Source: Bacteroides uniformis
GTDB taxonomy: Bacteria; Bacteroidota; Bacteroidia; Bacteroidales; Bacteroidaceae
Direction of reading: 5' to 3'
Assembly: GCF_025147485.1 (NCBI RefSeq)
Contig: NZ_CP102263.1
Location: 4,565,453-4,629,452, forward strand
Length of the DNA stretch: 64,000 nt
Within the stretch, counting starts at the first letter, position 1, and every line of letters begins with the position of its first letter. The position numbers and the translations under genes were made by a program. Below the pieces are notes generated by a model. The model saw only the letters and a list, made by a program, of their open reading frames with translations. It did no database searches and had not been told where the DNA came from. Of this stretch, positions 47,391 through 56,595 are shown in pieces.

Positions 47391-47492
47391 TTTATTCTTC
47401 ATAAACTCATGCGCATTTTGTTTATGAAGCAAAGATAGGTCCTGCCCTTAGGGACGAGTCAAGAGATTGCTTCAAAAAAAACACATATTTCA

Positions 47493-47966
47493 CTATTCAC
47501 AACGGCAATAGGTGTTTGCACCGCACGTACAACGAGGCAACAGCTGCTCACTCAGTTCATCGCGGTAAAATTCATACAGCCGCCGGTACATGGTTTCATA
47601 GAGTGAGGCAACTTGTTTCTCCTGCTCACTTTCATTTTGAAAACGATTTTTAAAGGGATCTTCAAAATCAAAATGCACCTGCTGCTTGGCATCCAGAGTG
47701 ATAAACTTCAGTTCTTCTCCGGCTTCTTTACATAGGGTAATCACGTAGTCCCACGACCGGTGCGTATAGGTCCCGACACCAGACGGTTTCTTGCGAGACA
47801 CGCTGAAACCATTCTGTTCCATCACATTGCACACGGCATCGGGAACGCAGTTCCCCTCCATAATTCCTGCCGTAGAGATATTCATTCCCCTGCCAAATGC
47901 ATGCAGGAGTTCCTGCGCGATACGGCTGCGGCACGTATCTTCATTACTTATTAACAGTATATCCAT
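47493..47966 (-). CDS. Low-molecular-weight phosphatase/ArsC-like protein lacking the nucleophilic cysteine
   Basis: 157 aa, LMW protein tyrosine phosphatase/thioredoxin-type arsenate reductase fold: LLISNEDTCRSRIAQELLHAFG, then STAGIMEGNCVPDAVCNVMEQNGF, then the WDYVITLCKEA segment. The phosphate loop should read CX5R, but here Ser7 replaces the cysteine (S7-N-E-D-T-C-R13), so normal catalysis is not expected. The tail has four cysteines (RCTCGANTYCRC). It may be a sensor or use Cys12. It sits 6 bp after msrA and is probably cotranscribed with it. Confidence 0.8.
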   Translation of the reverse strand: MDILLISNEDTCRSRIAQELLHAFGRGMNISTAGIMEGNCVPDAVCNVMEQNGFSVSRKKPSGVGTYTHRSWDYVITLCKEAGEELKFITLDAKQQVHFDFEDPFKNRFQNESEQEKQVASLYETMYRRLYEFYRDELSEQLLPRCTCGANTYCRCE

Positions 47967-47972
47967 TGTCCG

Positions 47973-48614
47973 TTACTTTTCCAGGTTTAAATACTCGCCA
48001 TCTCCTTCTTTCTTCATCTTCGCTTTACGTGCCAGGTCGAACAAGGTGGGGTTAATGTGGCAATATCCACCAGGATTTTTGTCCAGATAGTCTTGATGAT
48101 AATCTTCGGCGAGATAGAAGTTCTTCAAAGGCTCTATCTCTACAACCAACGGACGGGAGTAGTTGGCAGCCAGCCGGTCAACGGTTTCACGAATAACGGG
48201 CAGGTCGGCGGTATCCGTATAATAGATACCCGTGCGATACTGTGTACCTCTATCCCCCCCTTGCTTATTGAGGCTGGTAGGGTCAATCGTTTTGAAATAA
48301 AGGTCGATAAGGAAAGGCAAGTCCACCTCATCGGGATCATACTGTACTTTTACGGTTTCGGCAAAGTCCGTGGTACCGGTACATACCTGCTGATAGGTAG
48401 GATTGGCTATATTTCCATTGGCATATCCCACCTGGGTAGCCTCCACACCTTCTATTTGTTTCAGGAAATGTTCGGTACCCCAAAAACATCCTCCTGCCAG
48501 ATAAATCTCTTTCATTGGTTTCATGTCTGTTCTCCTTTCTGACCGTCCTTCCGGCTTACCGGCATAGGACAGACAAGTCATTAACATTGCAAAAATAAAT
48601 ATTATTTGTTTCAT
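47973..48614 (-). CDS. msrA: Peptide methionine sulfoxide reductase MsrA, exported
   Basis: Reduces (S)-methionine sulfoxide. The 213-aa protein starts at 48614 (MKQIIFIFAMLMTCLSYAG, a signal peptide), which suggests a periplasmic repair enzyme. The catalytic motif GGCFWGTEHF, GYANGN, YDPDEVDLPFLIDLYFKTIDPTSLNKQGGDRGTQYR and YHQDYLDKNPGGYCHI are intact. The open frame continues upstream into the tRNA gene, which is an artefact. A fused MsrB domain is absent. Confidence 0.92.
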   Translation of the reverse strand: MKQIIFIFAMLMTCLSYAGKPEGRSERRTDMKPMKEIYLAGGCFWGTEHFLKQIEGVEATQVGYANGNIANPTYQQVCTGTTDFAETVKVQYDPDEVDLPFLIDLYFKTIDPTSLNKQGGDRGTQYRTGIYYTDTADLPVIRETVDRLAANYSRPLVVEIEPLKNFYLAEDYHQDYLDKNPGGYCHINPTLFDLARKAKMKKEGDGEYLNLEK

Positions 48615-48683
48615 ACCTCTAACTCTATGGAAATTATAACAAGAAAGAGAACCGTATGGTTGACTTTTCTGGATGTATTGTAT

Positions 48684-48725
48684 AAAAAGAAACTCCCTTT
48701 GCAAAGTATTCATGCAAAGGGAGTT
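48684..48725 (-). terminator. Terminator of the tRNA-Arg gene
   Basis: A 12-bp perfect stem (AACTCCCTTTGC with GCAAAGGGAGTT) with a T-rich run on the minus strand, just downstream of the tRNA. Confidence 0.85.
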
Positions 48726-48735
48726 CCTTTCTTTG

Positions 48736-48808
48736 TGACCCCGGTGCGATTCAAACGCACGACCTTCAGAACCGGAATCTGACGCTCTATTCACTAAGCT
48801 ACGGAGCC
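48736..48808 (-). tRNA. tRNA-Arg, anticodon CCG
   Basis: A 73-nt cloverleaf on the minus strand. The acceptor stem GGCTCCG pairs with CGGGGTC (with two G-U pairs), the discriminator is A, and CCA is not encoded. The anticodon loop TTCCGGT between CAGA and TCTG gives CCG, reading CGG codons. The T arm GTGCGTTTGAATCGCAC is intact. It is a single gene with its own terminator; tRNA 3' ends are common integration sites, but no flanking copy of the end is seen. Confidence 0.93.
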
Positions 48809-49020
48809 AAATGTGGATGCAAAAGTATAAAAAAATTAGCAGATTCCTAACATTCAAACGCTTTTTATATCAAACCGAGGAATATTTTTATTATTACTTT
48901 GAGAAGACTAACCGCAATTACACAAACATTTTGTTCTTTTTTCCCACAAAACAGAAGCAAGTATCAATATTATTCCTATCTTTGCCGAGCAATTTAATAG
49001 AAGTTATACTGAATAAATTT

Positions 49021-50058
49021 ATGAGCTACCTGATAACACCTGAAGGTTACAAACCTTTATTGGACCTAAAACAGACTGAATTAGGGATTAAACAAATTAA
49101 AGAGTTCTTCCAATTGAACCTCTCTTCCGAACTGCGCCTGCGACGTGTGACAGCTCCACTGTTCGTATTGAAAGGAATGGGTATCAATGACGACCTCAAT
49201 GGAGTGGAACGTGCCGTAACTTTCCCTATCAAAGATTTGGGCGACGCCAAAGCTGAAGTGGTGCACTCCCTCGCCAAATGGAAACGCCTCACGCTTGCCG
49301 AATACCATATCGAACCGGGATATGGCATCTACACAGACATGAATGCCATCCGTGCCGATGAAGAACTGGGCAATCTGCATTCCCTTTATGTAGACCAGTG
49401 GGACTGGGAACGCGTCATTACTGCCGAAGACCGCAATGTGGAATTCCTCAAGGAGATAGTAACCCGTATCTATGCAGCTATGGTGCGCACAGAATATATG
49501 GTATATGAGATGTATCCGCAAATCAAGCCTTGCCTGCCCCAGAAACTTCACTTTATCCATGCCGAAGAATTGCGCCAACTGTATCCGGACTTGGAACCCA
49601 AATGCCGCGAACATGCCATTTGCAAGAAATACGGTGCAGTGTTCATCATCGGTATCGGATGCAAGCTGAGCGACGGCAAGAAGCACGACGGACGCGCCCC
49701 GGACTACGACGACTATACCAGCAAAGGGCTGAACGACCTCCCCGGACTGAACGGTGACCTCCTGCTATGGGACCACATCCTGCAACGCAGCATCGAACTT
49801 TCCTCCATGGGTATCCGCGTAGACAAGGAAGCCCTGCTTCGCCAGCTCAAAGAGGAAGGCGAAGAGGAACGCCTGGAACTTTACTTCCACAAACGCTTGA
49901 TGAATGATACACTGCCGCTTTCCATCGGTGGCGGTATAGGGCAGTCCCGCCTCTGTATGTTCTATCTGCGCAAGGCGCATATCGGTGAGATACAAGCCAG
50001 TATCTGGCCGGAAGATATGCGCAAAGAGTGCAAGGAACACAATATACACCTGATTTGA
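49021..50058 (+). CDS. asnA: Aspartate--ammonia ligase (asparagine synthetase A)
   Basis: Makes asparagine from aspartate, ammonia and ATP. The 345-aa protein starts MSYLITPEGYKPLLDLKQTE and has VTAPLFVLKGMGINDDLNGVERAV, the aspartyl-tRNA-synthetase-like core AEYHIEPGYGIYTDMNAIR, DQWDWER, and LSIGGGIGQSRLCM near the end. The open frame extends upstream to 48811 through the tRNA promoter side; the ATG at 49021 is chosen on family length. A TATCTTTG box is at 48977-48984. Confidence 0.95.
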   Translation: MSYLITPEGYKPLLDLKQTELGIKQIKEFFQLNLSSELRLRRVTAPLFVLKGMGINDDLNGVERAVTFPIKDLGDAKAEVVHSLAKWKRLTLAEYHIEPGYGIYTDMNAIRADEELGNLHSLYVDQWDWERVITAEDRNVEFLKEIVTRIYAAMVRTEYMVYEMYPQIKPCLPQKLHFIHAEELRQLYPDLEPKCREHAICKKYGAVFIIGIGCKLSDGKKHDGRAPDYDDYTSKGLNDLPGLNGDLLLWDHILQRSIELSSMGIRVDKEALLRQLKEEGEEERLELYFHKRLMNDTLPLSIGGGIGQSRLCMFYLRKAHIGEIQASIWPEDMRKECKEHNIHLI

Positions 50059-50165
50059 TATACATTTATCCCGTCATATAATATAAAGTTCACCCCCTCA
50101 AAAGGTTGGACTTTATTTTTTATTTTGTACTTTAGCATCCGAAACTACTAACAGATCCAATTAGT

Positions 50166-50828
50166 ATGAATGTTCAAATAGAAGAAAGCTGGAAAGCACA
50201 TCTGCAACCTGAATTTGAGAAAGATTATTTCCGTACATTGACTGATTTTGTACGGGACGAATATGGGAAATATGCAATATATCCTCCGGGAAAGCTGATA
50301 TTCAATGCATTCAACCTATGCCCTTTTGACAAAGTAAAAGTCGTGATAATCGGTCAAGACCCCTATCATGGTCCGGGACAAGCACACGGACTTTGTTTCT
50401 CCGTAAATGACGGTGTTCCTTTCCCTCCTTCCTTACTTAATATTTTCAAGGAAATAAAAAATGACATTGGCACTGATGCCCCCACTACCGGCAATCTGAC
50501 ACGCTGGGCAGAGCAAGGCATATTGCTGCTCAATGCTACCCTCACCGTACGTGCACACCAAGCCGGTTCTCACCAAAACCGAGGTTGGGAAACATTTACA
50601 GATGCGGCTATCCGCATTCTCGCCGAAGAAAAAGAGCATCTTGTATTTATTCTTTGGGGAGCCTACGCCCAACGTAAAGGGGCATTCATCGACCGTAGCC
50701 GACATCTGGTACTTACCTCGGCACATCCATCTCCCCTATCCGCTTATAACGGCTTCTTCGGGAACAAGCATTTCAGCAAAACAAACGAGTATTTGCGGGA
50801 ACATGGAGAGACGGAAATAATTTGGTAA
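50166..50828 (+). CDS. ung: Uracil-DNA glycosylase (family 1)
   Basis: Removes uracil from DNA. The 220-aa protein has the water-activating loop IIGQDPYHGPGQAHGLCFSV, the PPSLLNIFKEI segment, LLLNATLTV, the uracil-contacting region LVFILWGAYAQ and the leucine loop TSAHPSPLSAYNGFFGNKHFS. Standard length. Its stop is 3 bp from the convergent lptD stop, with no terminator in between. Confidence 0.96.
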   Translation: MNVQIEESWKAHLQPEFEKDYFRTLTDFVRDEYGKYAIYPPGKLIFNAFNLCPFDKVKVVIIGQDPYHGPGQAHGLCFSVNDGVPFPPSLLNIFKEIKNDIGTDAPTTGNLTRWAEQGILLLNATLTVRAHQAGSHQNRGWETFTDAAIRILAEEKEHLVFILWGAYAQRKGAFIDRSRHLVLTSAHPSPLSAYNGFFGNKHFSKTNEYLREHGETEIIW

Positions 50829-50831
50829 ACA

Positions 50832-53609
50832 TCAATACCACTGAATATTACTCTGAGTCTGGCTTCTCTGTTCCCATTTCAAGTCTTGCAGGATACTTGC
50901 ATTGGCACGGATGGTAAAGTTATAGTATTTCCAGCGTCCGAAAGGTGATATGGCAGCCGTCATGCTGAAACAGTGCAGGTCACGTGTGATGTTGAAAGCG
51001 GTCTGCGTTATCTCCTTCGCATTGAAGTCATAACCGGAATTGAAGCTGACAGCCCATTTATTGGTAAGCTTGACGTTACCGTTTATATTAAGGGAATTCA
51101 GGCTGAATTTGTACGGATAGCGCATGTTCTTACGATTAATGGGCTTACTGGTGTCTTCCGTAATATTGAAACCGGTACTGAAGTTGATAGACCAAGGCAT
51201 CTTGAATACCTGATAGCCGTCAGCATCGGCAGCAGCCTTTTCCTTCTTCTTCTTCGGAGTGCCGTCCTCGGTAGTTTCCCCCTCCATGTCACCGTCTTCC
51301 TCCGTCGAGGCATTCTGGTCTTGGCCCTGCTCCTCGTCATCCTTCTGACCGGTGAAGAAGTTCCTTATTTTCTTCCACGAATCATTGTTCACGGTCCAAC
51401 TGAACGACGTACCATATCCCGACCAACGACCGAAACGGCCATACGACCATTCCGTACGGTTACCGGGCACCACCCTTCCGTTCTCATCAAACTCGTAAGC
51501 ATAAGTGGCAAAGGTAGAGCTCATACTCAACGTATAACTCTTGCTCAACTTCAGACGGAGATTAAAGCTCAAGTCACTCCAAGGACGCACCTGGGCAGCC
51601 GTGTTGTAACTGATACCCATACTCAAATCGTCAATCAGGCTCACCTTGCGGATAGAGTCATTCTTATCCTTGAACTTCATTTCAAGGTTATTGGAGATAT
51701 TGAAACTGATAAGCCCCTGCTTTCCTCCACTTGGCGGACTGAACACCTGACCGGCATAATAGGAATACTGCACGGTATCGCGAATGCCGTTCTGGTCTTT
51801 TATATAAGAGTCATAATAGCCAAAACGGGACGAAGTGAAATCGGGTGCAGCGCTGAAACTGATGGAGGGAGTGATGACGTGACGTATCTGTATCTCCTTC
51901 TTCTTCATAAACAATGGCTTGTACATACCATAAACTTTGGTATTGATACCCAGACTGGCACTGTAGTCGTATACACGGTGAAAACCGTAGGTCGTATCAT
52001 TCACCTCCTTGCCTTGCTCATCGTCCCAGTCCTTCTTCACCTTGCGGGTGTACCAACGCTCCGTATAGTTTACGGTAGGCGTCACATTGAAGTACTTGAA
52101 CAAAGTAAACGTGGCACTTACCGGAATCTCATGCTGCATACCGTTCTCCCAATCGCGTATCAGGTTCTTCTTGAACAACAGATTGTCCTTCGTCTTGATA
52201 CTGTTCTTCACACGGCCAGTATAGCGAACGGAAATCTTCTCATACCACTTTTCATCTCCCACTGCATGTTTGCGCTTGAAAGGGAAAATGGTACTCAAGG
52301 AAATGGTCATGTCCGGTAAAGTCACCGCGATAGAGGAGTCGCGCATGGTCTGGGCAATATTACCTGAAGCGGAGATGCTCAGATGCTGGTCGGGAAAGTT
52401 ACGCGAATAGCTGACACTGGAAGTCTTGGTATTCTGCGACATTGCCTGGGAGTTGTACATATTGCCGATATTGGTACGCTCATAACTACTGGTAGCAAAG
52501 TTCACACTGGCAGAAAAGGTAGAATTCGGACTCGCTTTCGGGTCCTGCCGGTGAGACCACACCACCTTGAAGTCTTTGGCAACCGAGTAGTCGGGCAAGC
52601 CTTTGTCACCGGTCTTGGTCACCTGATAGCTTGCCTGCAGCAAACCGGAATATTTGTAACGCTTCACATAGTTCGACTCCATATTCAGCGCCCAAGAACC
52701 TTTCGTGAAGATATCCGCCCGCAGCTTCAAGTCCATTTGGTCACTGATGGCGAAGTAATATCCACCGTCCGTCAGACCGAAGCCACGATTGGAGTCATCC
52801 ATATAGGTAGGCATCAGAAAACCGGACTGGTAACTGCTAGAAAACGGGAAAAAGAAAAATGGAACGGCAAGCGGAAGCGGCACATCCTCTACTACCAGAT
52901 AGGCAGGTCCCGTCACCACGTTCTTTTTCGGACGTACCTTGGCATAAGTCATCTGCATATAAAAATGGGGGTGGTCATGATGGTCACAAGTCGTGTAACG
53001 ACCGCTCCTCATATAGAGTTCATCATTATTCCCTTTCTTGGCATTATTACCGGTCACGTATCCCTCGCCCTGCTGGCTGACAACATTGCTGATAAGACCT
53101 CTTTTACTCTTGAAGTTATAACGGATAGTATCGGTTTCGTAGGAGGTGTCCCCGTCTTTGAAGACCGGTCTTCCCTTGGCTGTTCCTACAGAATCGACCA
53201 CGCCACGGGCAAAAACCGTACTGTTGTCCATATCCATAGAGATGACATCAGCCTCCAGGTCAGCACCCGGATAACTCACCTTTCCCTGGCCGTAAAGATG
53301 GGCAAAGCCACTCTGCGTAAATACAATGGAGTCATTGGCTTCGTAGGCTACGGGAGCATCCAATGCATCCTTCTTGGGAGGCGCAGCCGCTACCGTATCT
53401 TGTTGCAACGAATCGGCAGGAAGCCCCTTTCCCCCTTGCAGGGAGTCTCCCATCTGCAAACTATCCCCTACCTGCAACGTGTCTGTCCGCTGAATATTCG
53501 GAGGCGCGACCTTCGCTCTACGGCGCTGAGAAGCAGCCCCACCGGAGAGAAGAAGCAAGACGAATAGTAGTATGAATGATATGAATGTATTTGCTTTCAA
53601 TGGCGTCAT
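50832..53609 (-). CDS. LptD-like outer-membrane LPS assembly protein
   Basis: 925 aa. A signal peptide (about residues 1-27) is followed by a Ser/Gln-rich linker, an OstA/LptA-like N-terminal domain (FTQSGFAHLYGQGKVSYPGADLEADVISMD to GLISNVVSQQGEGYVTG), and a long C-terminal beta-barrel with alternating aromatic residues ending in IQWY. YTTCDHHDHPHFYM and VPLPLAVPFFFFPF match the family's conserved middle. It inserts LPS/LOS into the outer leaflet. An acidic low-complexity insert (DDEEQGQDQ... to KKKKEKAAAD) lies near residues 770-810. A TACTTTTG box is at 53643-53636 (minus). Confidence 0.85.
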   Translation of the reverse strand: MTPLKANTFISFILLFVLLLLSGGAASQRRRAKVAPPNIQRTDTLQVGDSLQMGDSLQGGKGLPADSLQQDTVAAAPPKKDALDAPVAYEANDSIVFTQSGFAHLYGQGKVSYPGADLEADVISMDMDNSTVFARGVVDSVGTAKGRPVFKDGDTSYETDTIRYNFKSKRGLISNVVSQQGEGYVTGNNAKKGNNDELYMRSGRYTTCDHHDHPHFYMQMTYAKVRPKKNVVTGPAYLVVEDVPLPLAVPFFFFPFSSSYQSGFLMPTYMDDSNRGFGLTDGGYYFAISDQMDLKLRADIFTKGSWALNMESNYVKRYKYSGLLQASYQVTKTGDKGLPDYSVAKDFKVVWSHRQDPKASPNSTFSASVNFATSSYERTNIGNMYNSQAMSQNTKTSSVSYSRNFPDQHLSISASGNIAQTMRDSSIAVTLPDMTISLSTIFPFKRKHAVGDEKWYEKISVRYTGRVKNSIKTKDNLLFKKNLIRDWENGMQHEIPVSATFTLFKYFNVTPTVNYTERWYTRKVKKDWDDEQGKEVNDTTYGFHRVYDYSASLGINTKVYGMYKPLFMKKKEIQIRHVITPSISFSAAPDFTSSRFGYYDSYIKDQNGIRDTVQYSYYAGQVFSPPSGGKQGLISFNISNNLEMKFKDKNDSIRKVSLIDDLSMGISYNTAAQVRPWSDLSFNLRLKLSKSYTLSMSSTFATYAYEFDENGRVVPGNRTEWSYGRFGRWSGYGTSFSWTVNNDSWKKIRNFFTGQKDDEEQGQDQNASTEEDGDMEGETTEDGTPKKKKEKAAADADGYQVFKMPWSINFSTGFNITEDTSKPINRKNMRYPYKFSLNSLNINGNVKLTNKWAVSFNSGYDFNAKEITQTAFNITRDLHCFSMTAAISPFGRWKYYNFTIRANASILQDLKWEQRSQTQSNIQWY

Positions 53610-53688
53610 TAACTAATAGTTTACGCTTGGAGGGGCAAAAGTACATAATTTATACGGATAATCTCCCTTTTTAAAGAAATTTAGATTG

Positions 53689-54225
53689 CTACAAGAACTG
53701 TTCGCACCAATTATCAAAGCGCCGTACCCCTTCTTCACCATAACGTTCCAAACTTTTTCGGGCTTTTTCTACACTTTTCTCCTTTTCCAAATGAGTTTTT
53801 GAATAAAACTTATCGGCAAAACAGATAGCTTGTTCTTCCAAGCTGACCGGAACCATTTCACGATGCGGTACGGGCAAATCCTGCGCAATGATTCCCTCCA
53901 ATGAAAGTCCGGCACCCGTATGGCGTTCACAAACCAAAGCATGGCGGGGATAGCCTTCGCCGCGTATCAGGTCGGCTCCCAAATAACCGTGACAGATATA
54001 AGGCTTGTCGCCAAAACAATGGATACCTGCCGCATCTGTAAGAAAAATGCCTATATCGTGCAGCATGGCAGCCTCGTACAGAAAATCCTTATCCAATGAA
54101 AGTTCCGGATGGCGGTCGGCAATCCATAACGACTTGTCGGCTACGGAACGGCTGTGCGTCAACAGTATATGCCGCAACTCATTCTCTTCCGGATAATATT
54201 TGTTAATGATATCTATCGGATTCAT
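53689..54225 (-). CDS. HD domain phosphohydrolase
   Basis: 178 aa with the HD fold: RHILLTHSRSVADKSLWIA (first metal His), LYEAAMLHDIGIFLTDAAG (HD motif), then ICHGYLGADLIRGEG, CERHTG and AICFADKFYSKTH supplying further metal ligands. Metal-dependent hydrolysis of a nucleotide or phosphoester is expected; the substrate is unknown. Heptad-type repeats (GTTATGA units) fill the 20-bp gap after the upstream glycosyltransferase gene, from which it may be cotranscribed. Confidence 0.85.
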   Translation of the reverse strand: MNPIDIINKYYPEENELRHILLTHSRSVADKSLWIADRHPELSLDKDFLYEAAMLHDIGIFLTDAAGIHCFGDKPYICHGYLGADLIRGEGYPRHALVCERHTGAGLSLEGIIAQDLPVPHREMVPVSLEEQAICFADKFYSKTHLEKEKSVEKARKSLERYGEEGVRRFDNWCEQFL

Positions 54226-54245
54226 TTTAAGTTATGAGTTATAAA

Positions 54246-55979
54246 TTATGGGTTATGAATGTCAATCGCCCTAAATTTATACATGCAGATTTCATTACGC
54301 ATATCACAACTGCGTCTGTCTGTACGGAATATCTTTTCCAGATGATACGTCTGTTCCAGCTCTCCCAACATATTCTCCTCCTCCTTTACGGGAACCAACA
54401 AATAGCCCTCCCCGCTGGACGGACGTTCCTTTTCAATGTGCCGCATGCGGTCTTTCAGATAGAAGTTAACACCATAGAAACTCATTTTCGAGTAAGAATA
54501 GACCACACCTTCCGGAACATACGTATTGACCCTTTCAGCCAAATGTTTATCTGATTTCACAGCCAGCACCGTGGGCTGATAAACCGAATCCAATGATACG
54601 AAAAGACAAAGCATACATCCTGCTATACCATATAATAATGACCGGCTATCCGCACGCTTTACCACCATACATAATGTGCAGACAGCGGCTACTACGGGAA
54701 GCGCTACCAGGAGCCACTTGGGAACAGACAAAGCCACATCCTCCAACGCATGCATAAAGGCTACATTCTCAGCGGCATGGCGTCCACTTCCAAAAACGCT
54801 GTCGGGAACCAGGCCGAGACGAACTACGACAAAAACAAGCGTAAGCAACAAGCCCAAAGAAGCAAAGATGATTGCACAAATCCTGAAAACTCGTGCCCCC
54901 TTTTGTACCAAAGCCAACAGATACTCAGCTATCAGCACTGCCATAAACGGATAGATGGGAAGCAGATAAACGCTCCGCTTACTCTTGGGGATGCAGTAGA
55001 AGACAAAGATTATCAGAATGACCAGCCACGTGAACAATTGTACCGGAGACTGGTTGCGGAAAGCACTCCAGCCCTTCTTCAACCGCAACAGCAGGGTATC
55101 CCCTTCCGGCAGGCAATGCATGTTTTTCCACTTCAAGCCAAACAAGGAAACTACCAGAACCAACGTCCAGGGAATCCATCCCCAAATCAAAGTCAGGAAA
55201 TTATACCATACAGGATTTTCGTGGGACTCGTAGGACATTTTGCCCATAAACCGCCCGGTATTCTCCTCCAGAACCAAATCGAGGAACGGTTGTCCACCTT
55301 GTCTGTAAGCTACGTATACCCAAGCTAAATAAGGAACAAAAGAAAGCAAGCCGATACCTACCAACGAGAAAAACGCTTTCCCGAAAGAACGTCCGCGCAA
55401 CAACTGATACACACCGATACACGCGCAAGGGAATATGGAGCCTACCGGCCCTTTGGTCAACGTGGCACATCCCATCAACAACACCGCAAGCCAGGGCACT
55501 CCGCGGCATCCCTTCTCATCCCAGCGGAACAGCAGACAAAGGGAAATAACGATAAAGGCAACCTGAACCATATCGACCCGACAAGCGACAGCCGCCCGAT
55601 GCACCTCGAAAGAAGACAAAAGAAGAATAGAGGCCAGAAACGCCGTTTGAACGTTTTTACGTTTTGCCACAAAGGCAAAGAACATCAACTGCATGGCTAA
55701 AAAAGCCAATGCAGACGGGAAACGGGCGGAAAACTCCGTCACCTCTCCAAAAAGGGAAGAGACGGCGGCTATTGACCAGTAGAAGAAAGGGGGTTTATAA
55801 GCAATATCAGTACCATAGTTCACCGGAAGTATCCAGTTTCCACTTTCCAGCATAGAAAGGGCAACAATCGCCTCCCGCGGTTCCCCCTTGGAATAAAAAA
55901 TGGTTTCTCCCAGAAAGGGAACAACCACAAGCACACTCAGCAGCGCAATAAACCAGAACGCCTTCTTTCTGTCCGACAT
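54246..55979 (-). CDS. ArnT-like glycosyltransferase (GT39/PMT fold)
   Basis: 577 aa with about 12 membrane helices and a periplasmic C-terminal part. The first periplasmic loop LGETIFYSKGEPREAIVALSMLESGNWILP carries the acidic Gly-Glu-Pro-Arg motif of ArnT/PMT enzymes, followed by YKPPFFYWSIAAVSSLFGEVTEFSARFPSALA. These enzymes move a sugar from undecaprenyl phosphate to lipid A or a protein outside the membrane. The divergent GtrA and GT2 genes could make and flip the donor. Promoter at 56010-56041. Confidence 0.87.
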   Translation of the reverse strand: MSDRKKAFWFIALLSVLVVVPFLGETIFYSKGEPREAIVALSMLESGNWILPVNYGTDIAYKPPFFYWSIAAVSSLFGEVTEFSARFPSALAFLAMQLMFFAFVAKRKNVQTAFLASILLLSSFEVHRAAVACRVDMVQVAFIVISLCLLFRWDEKGCRGVPWLAVLLMGCATLTKGPVGSIFPCACIGVYQLLRGRSFGKAFFSLVGIGLLSFVPYLAWVYVAYRQGGQPFLDLVLEENTGRFMGKMSYESHENPVWYNFLTLIWGWIPWTLVLVVSLFGLKWKNMHCLPEGDTLLLRLKKGWSAFRNQSPVQLFTWLVILIIFVFYCIPKSKRSVYLLPIYPFMAVLIAEYLLALVQKGARVFRICAIIFASLGLLLTLVFVVVRLGLVPDSVFGSGRHAAENVAFMHALEDVALSVPKWLLVALPVVAAVCTLCMVVKRADSRSLLYGIAGCMLCLFVSLDSVYQPTVLAVKSDKHLAERVNTYVPEGVVYSYSKMSFYGVNFYLKDRMRHIEKERPSSGEGYLLVPVKEEENMLGELEQTYHLEKIFRTDRRSCDMRNEICMYKFRAIDIHNP

Positions 55980-56009
55980 ACCTTATTTGTTTTTTATGTT
56001 TTCTGGACG

Positions 56010-56041
56010 CAAAGATAGCGCAAACCGAAAGCAGATGCAAA
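56010..56041 (-). promoter_or_regulatory. Promoter of the ArnT-like gene
   Basis: Minus strand TTTG (56041-56038), 20-nt spacer, TATCTTTG (56017-56010). Confidence 0.7.
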
Positions 56042-56166
56042 TTTATTTGCAATTTGCTGAGATGCAGCTTAATTTCGCAAAGCAAAATTACAAATAATTC
56101 TGAAACAATGCCTAACTTTGCCGCCCCAATGATAATGGCAACAGAGAGTAGATATTTAATGTTAAG

Positions 56167-56544
56167 ATGAAGCGGCTGAAACAACTACCGGAATTTGTAC
56201 GCTTCGTAATGGTGGGCATCTTTGCGACAGCTCTGCACTACGGATTGTATTTTGTATTACAATGGGTTATCAATGTAAACATAGCCTATACACTGGGATA
56301 TGCTCTCAGCTTCATCGCCAATTTCTATCTGACTGCTTACTTTACCTTCGGCCGGAAGCCCTCATGGAGAAAAGCCTTCGGATTTGGAGGGGCACACTTA
56401 TGCAGCTATCTGCTACACATGGGGTTGCTGAACCTCTCTCTCTGGATGGGCATCCCCAAACCTCTGGCCCCCATTCCGGTTTTCGCCATCGCCATTCCGG
56501 TCAACTTCTTACTCGTACGTTTCGTTTTCAAAAGAAAAGAGTGA
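56167..56544 (+). CDS. GtrA family membrane protein
   Basis: 125 aa with four membrane helices. The opening LPEFVRFVMVGIFATALHYGLYFVLQ and the middle YTLGYALSFIANFYLTAYFTFG are the GtrA (PF04138) signature. Members are thought to flip undecaprenyl-phosphate sugars or act with them. It lies 51 bp upstream of a GT2 polyisoprenyl-phosphate glycosyltransferase and divergent from an ArnT-like gene, so the three probably form one sugar-transfer route. Confidence 0.88.
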   Translation: MKRLKQLPEFVRFVMVGIFATALHYGLYFVLQWVINVNIAYTLGYALSFIANFYLTAYFTFGRKPSWRKAFGFGGAHLCSYLLHMGLLNLSLWMGIPKPLAPIPVFAIAIPVNFLLVRFVFKRKE

Positions 56545-56595
56545 TAATTTGTTTTTCTCCCGATTTCTTACGAATATTGCAAAAAGATTTGTTCT

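Noticed and set aside
48736..48808. tRNA-Arg as an integration (att) site
   Set aside because: No repeated tRNA end, integrase or element boundary is seen nearby.
48615..48857. N-terminal extension of msrA through the tRNA gene
   Set aside because: The residues are a translated tRNA-Arg; a proper signal peptide starts at 48614.
50973..52319. Plus-strand open frame (448 aa) opposite the LptD-like gene
   Set aside because: Repetitive Val/Ile/Thr/His composition mirrors the beta-barrel codons on the other strand.
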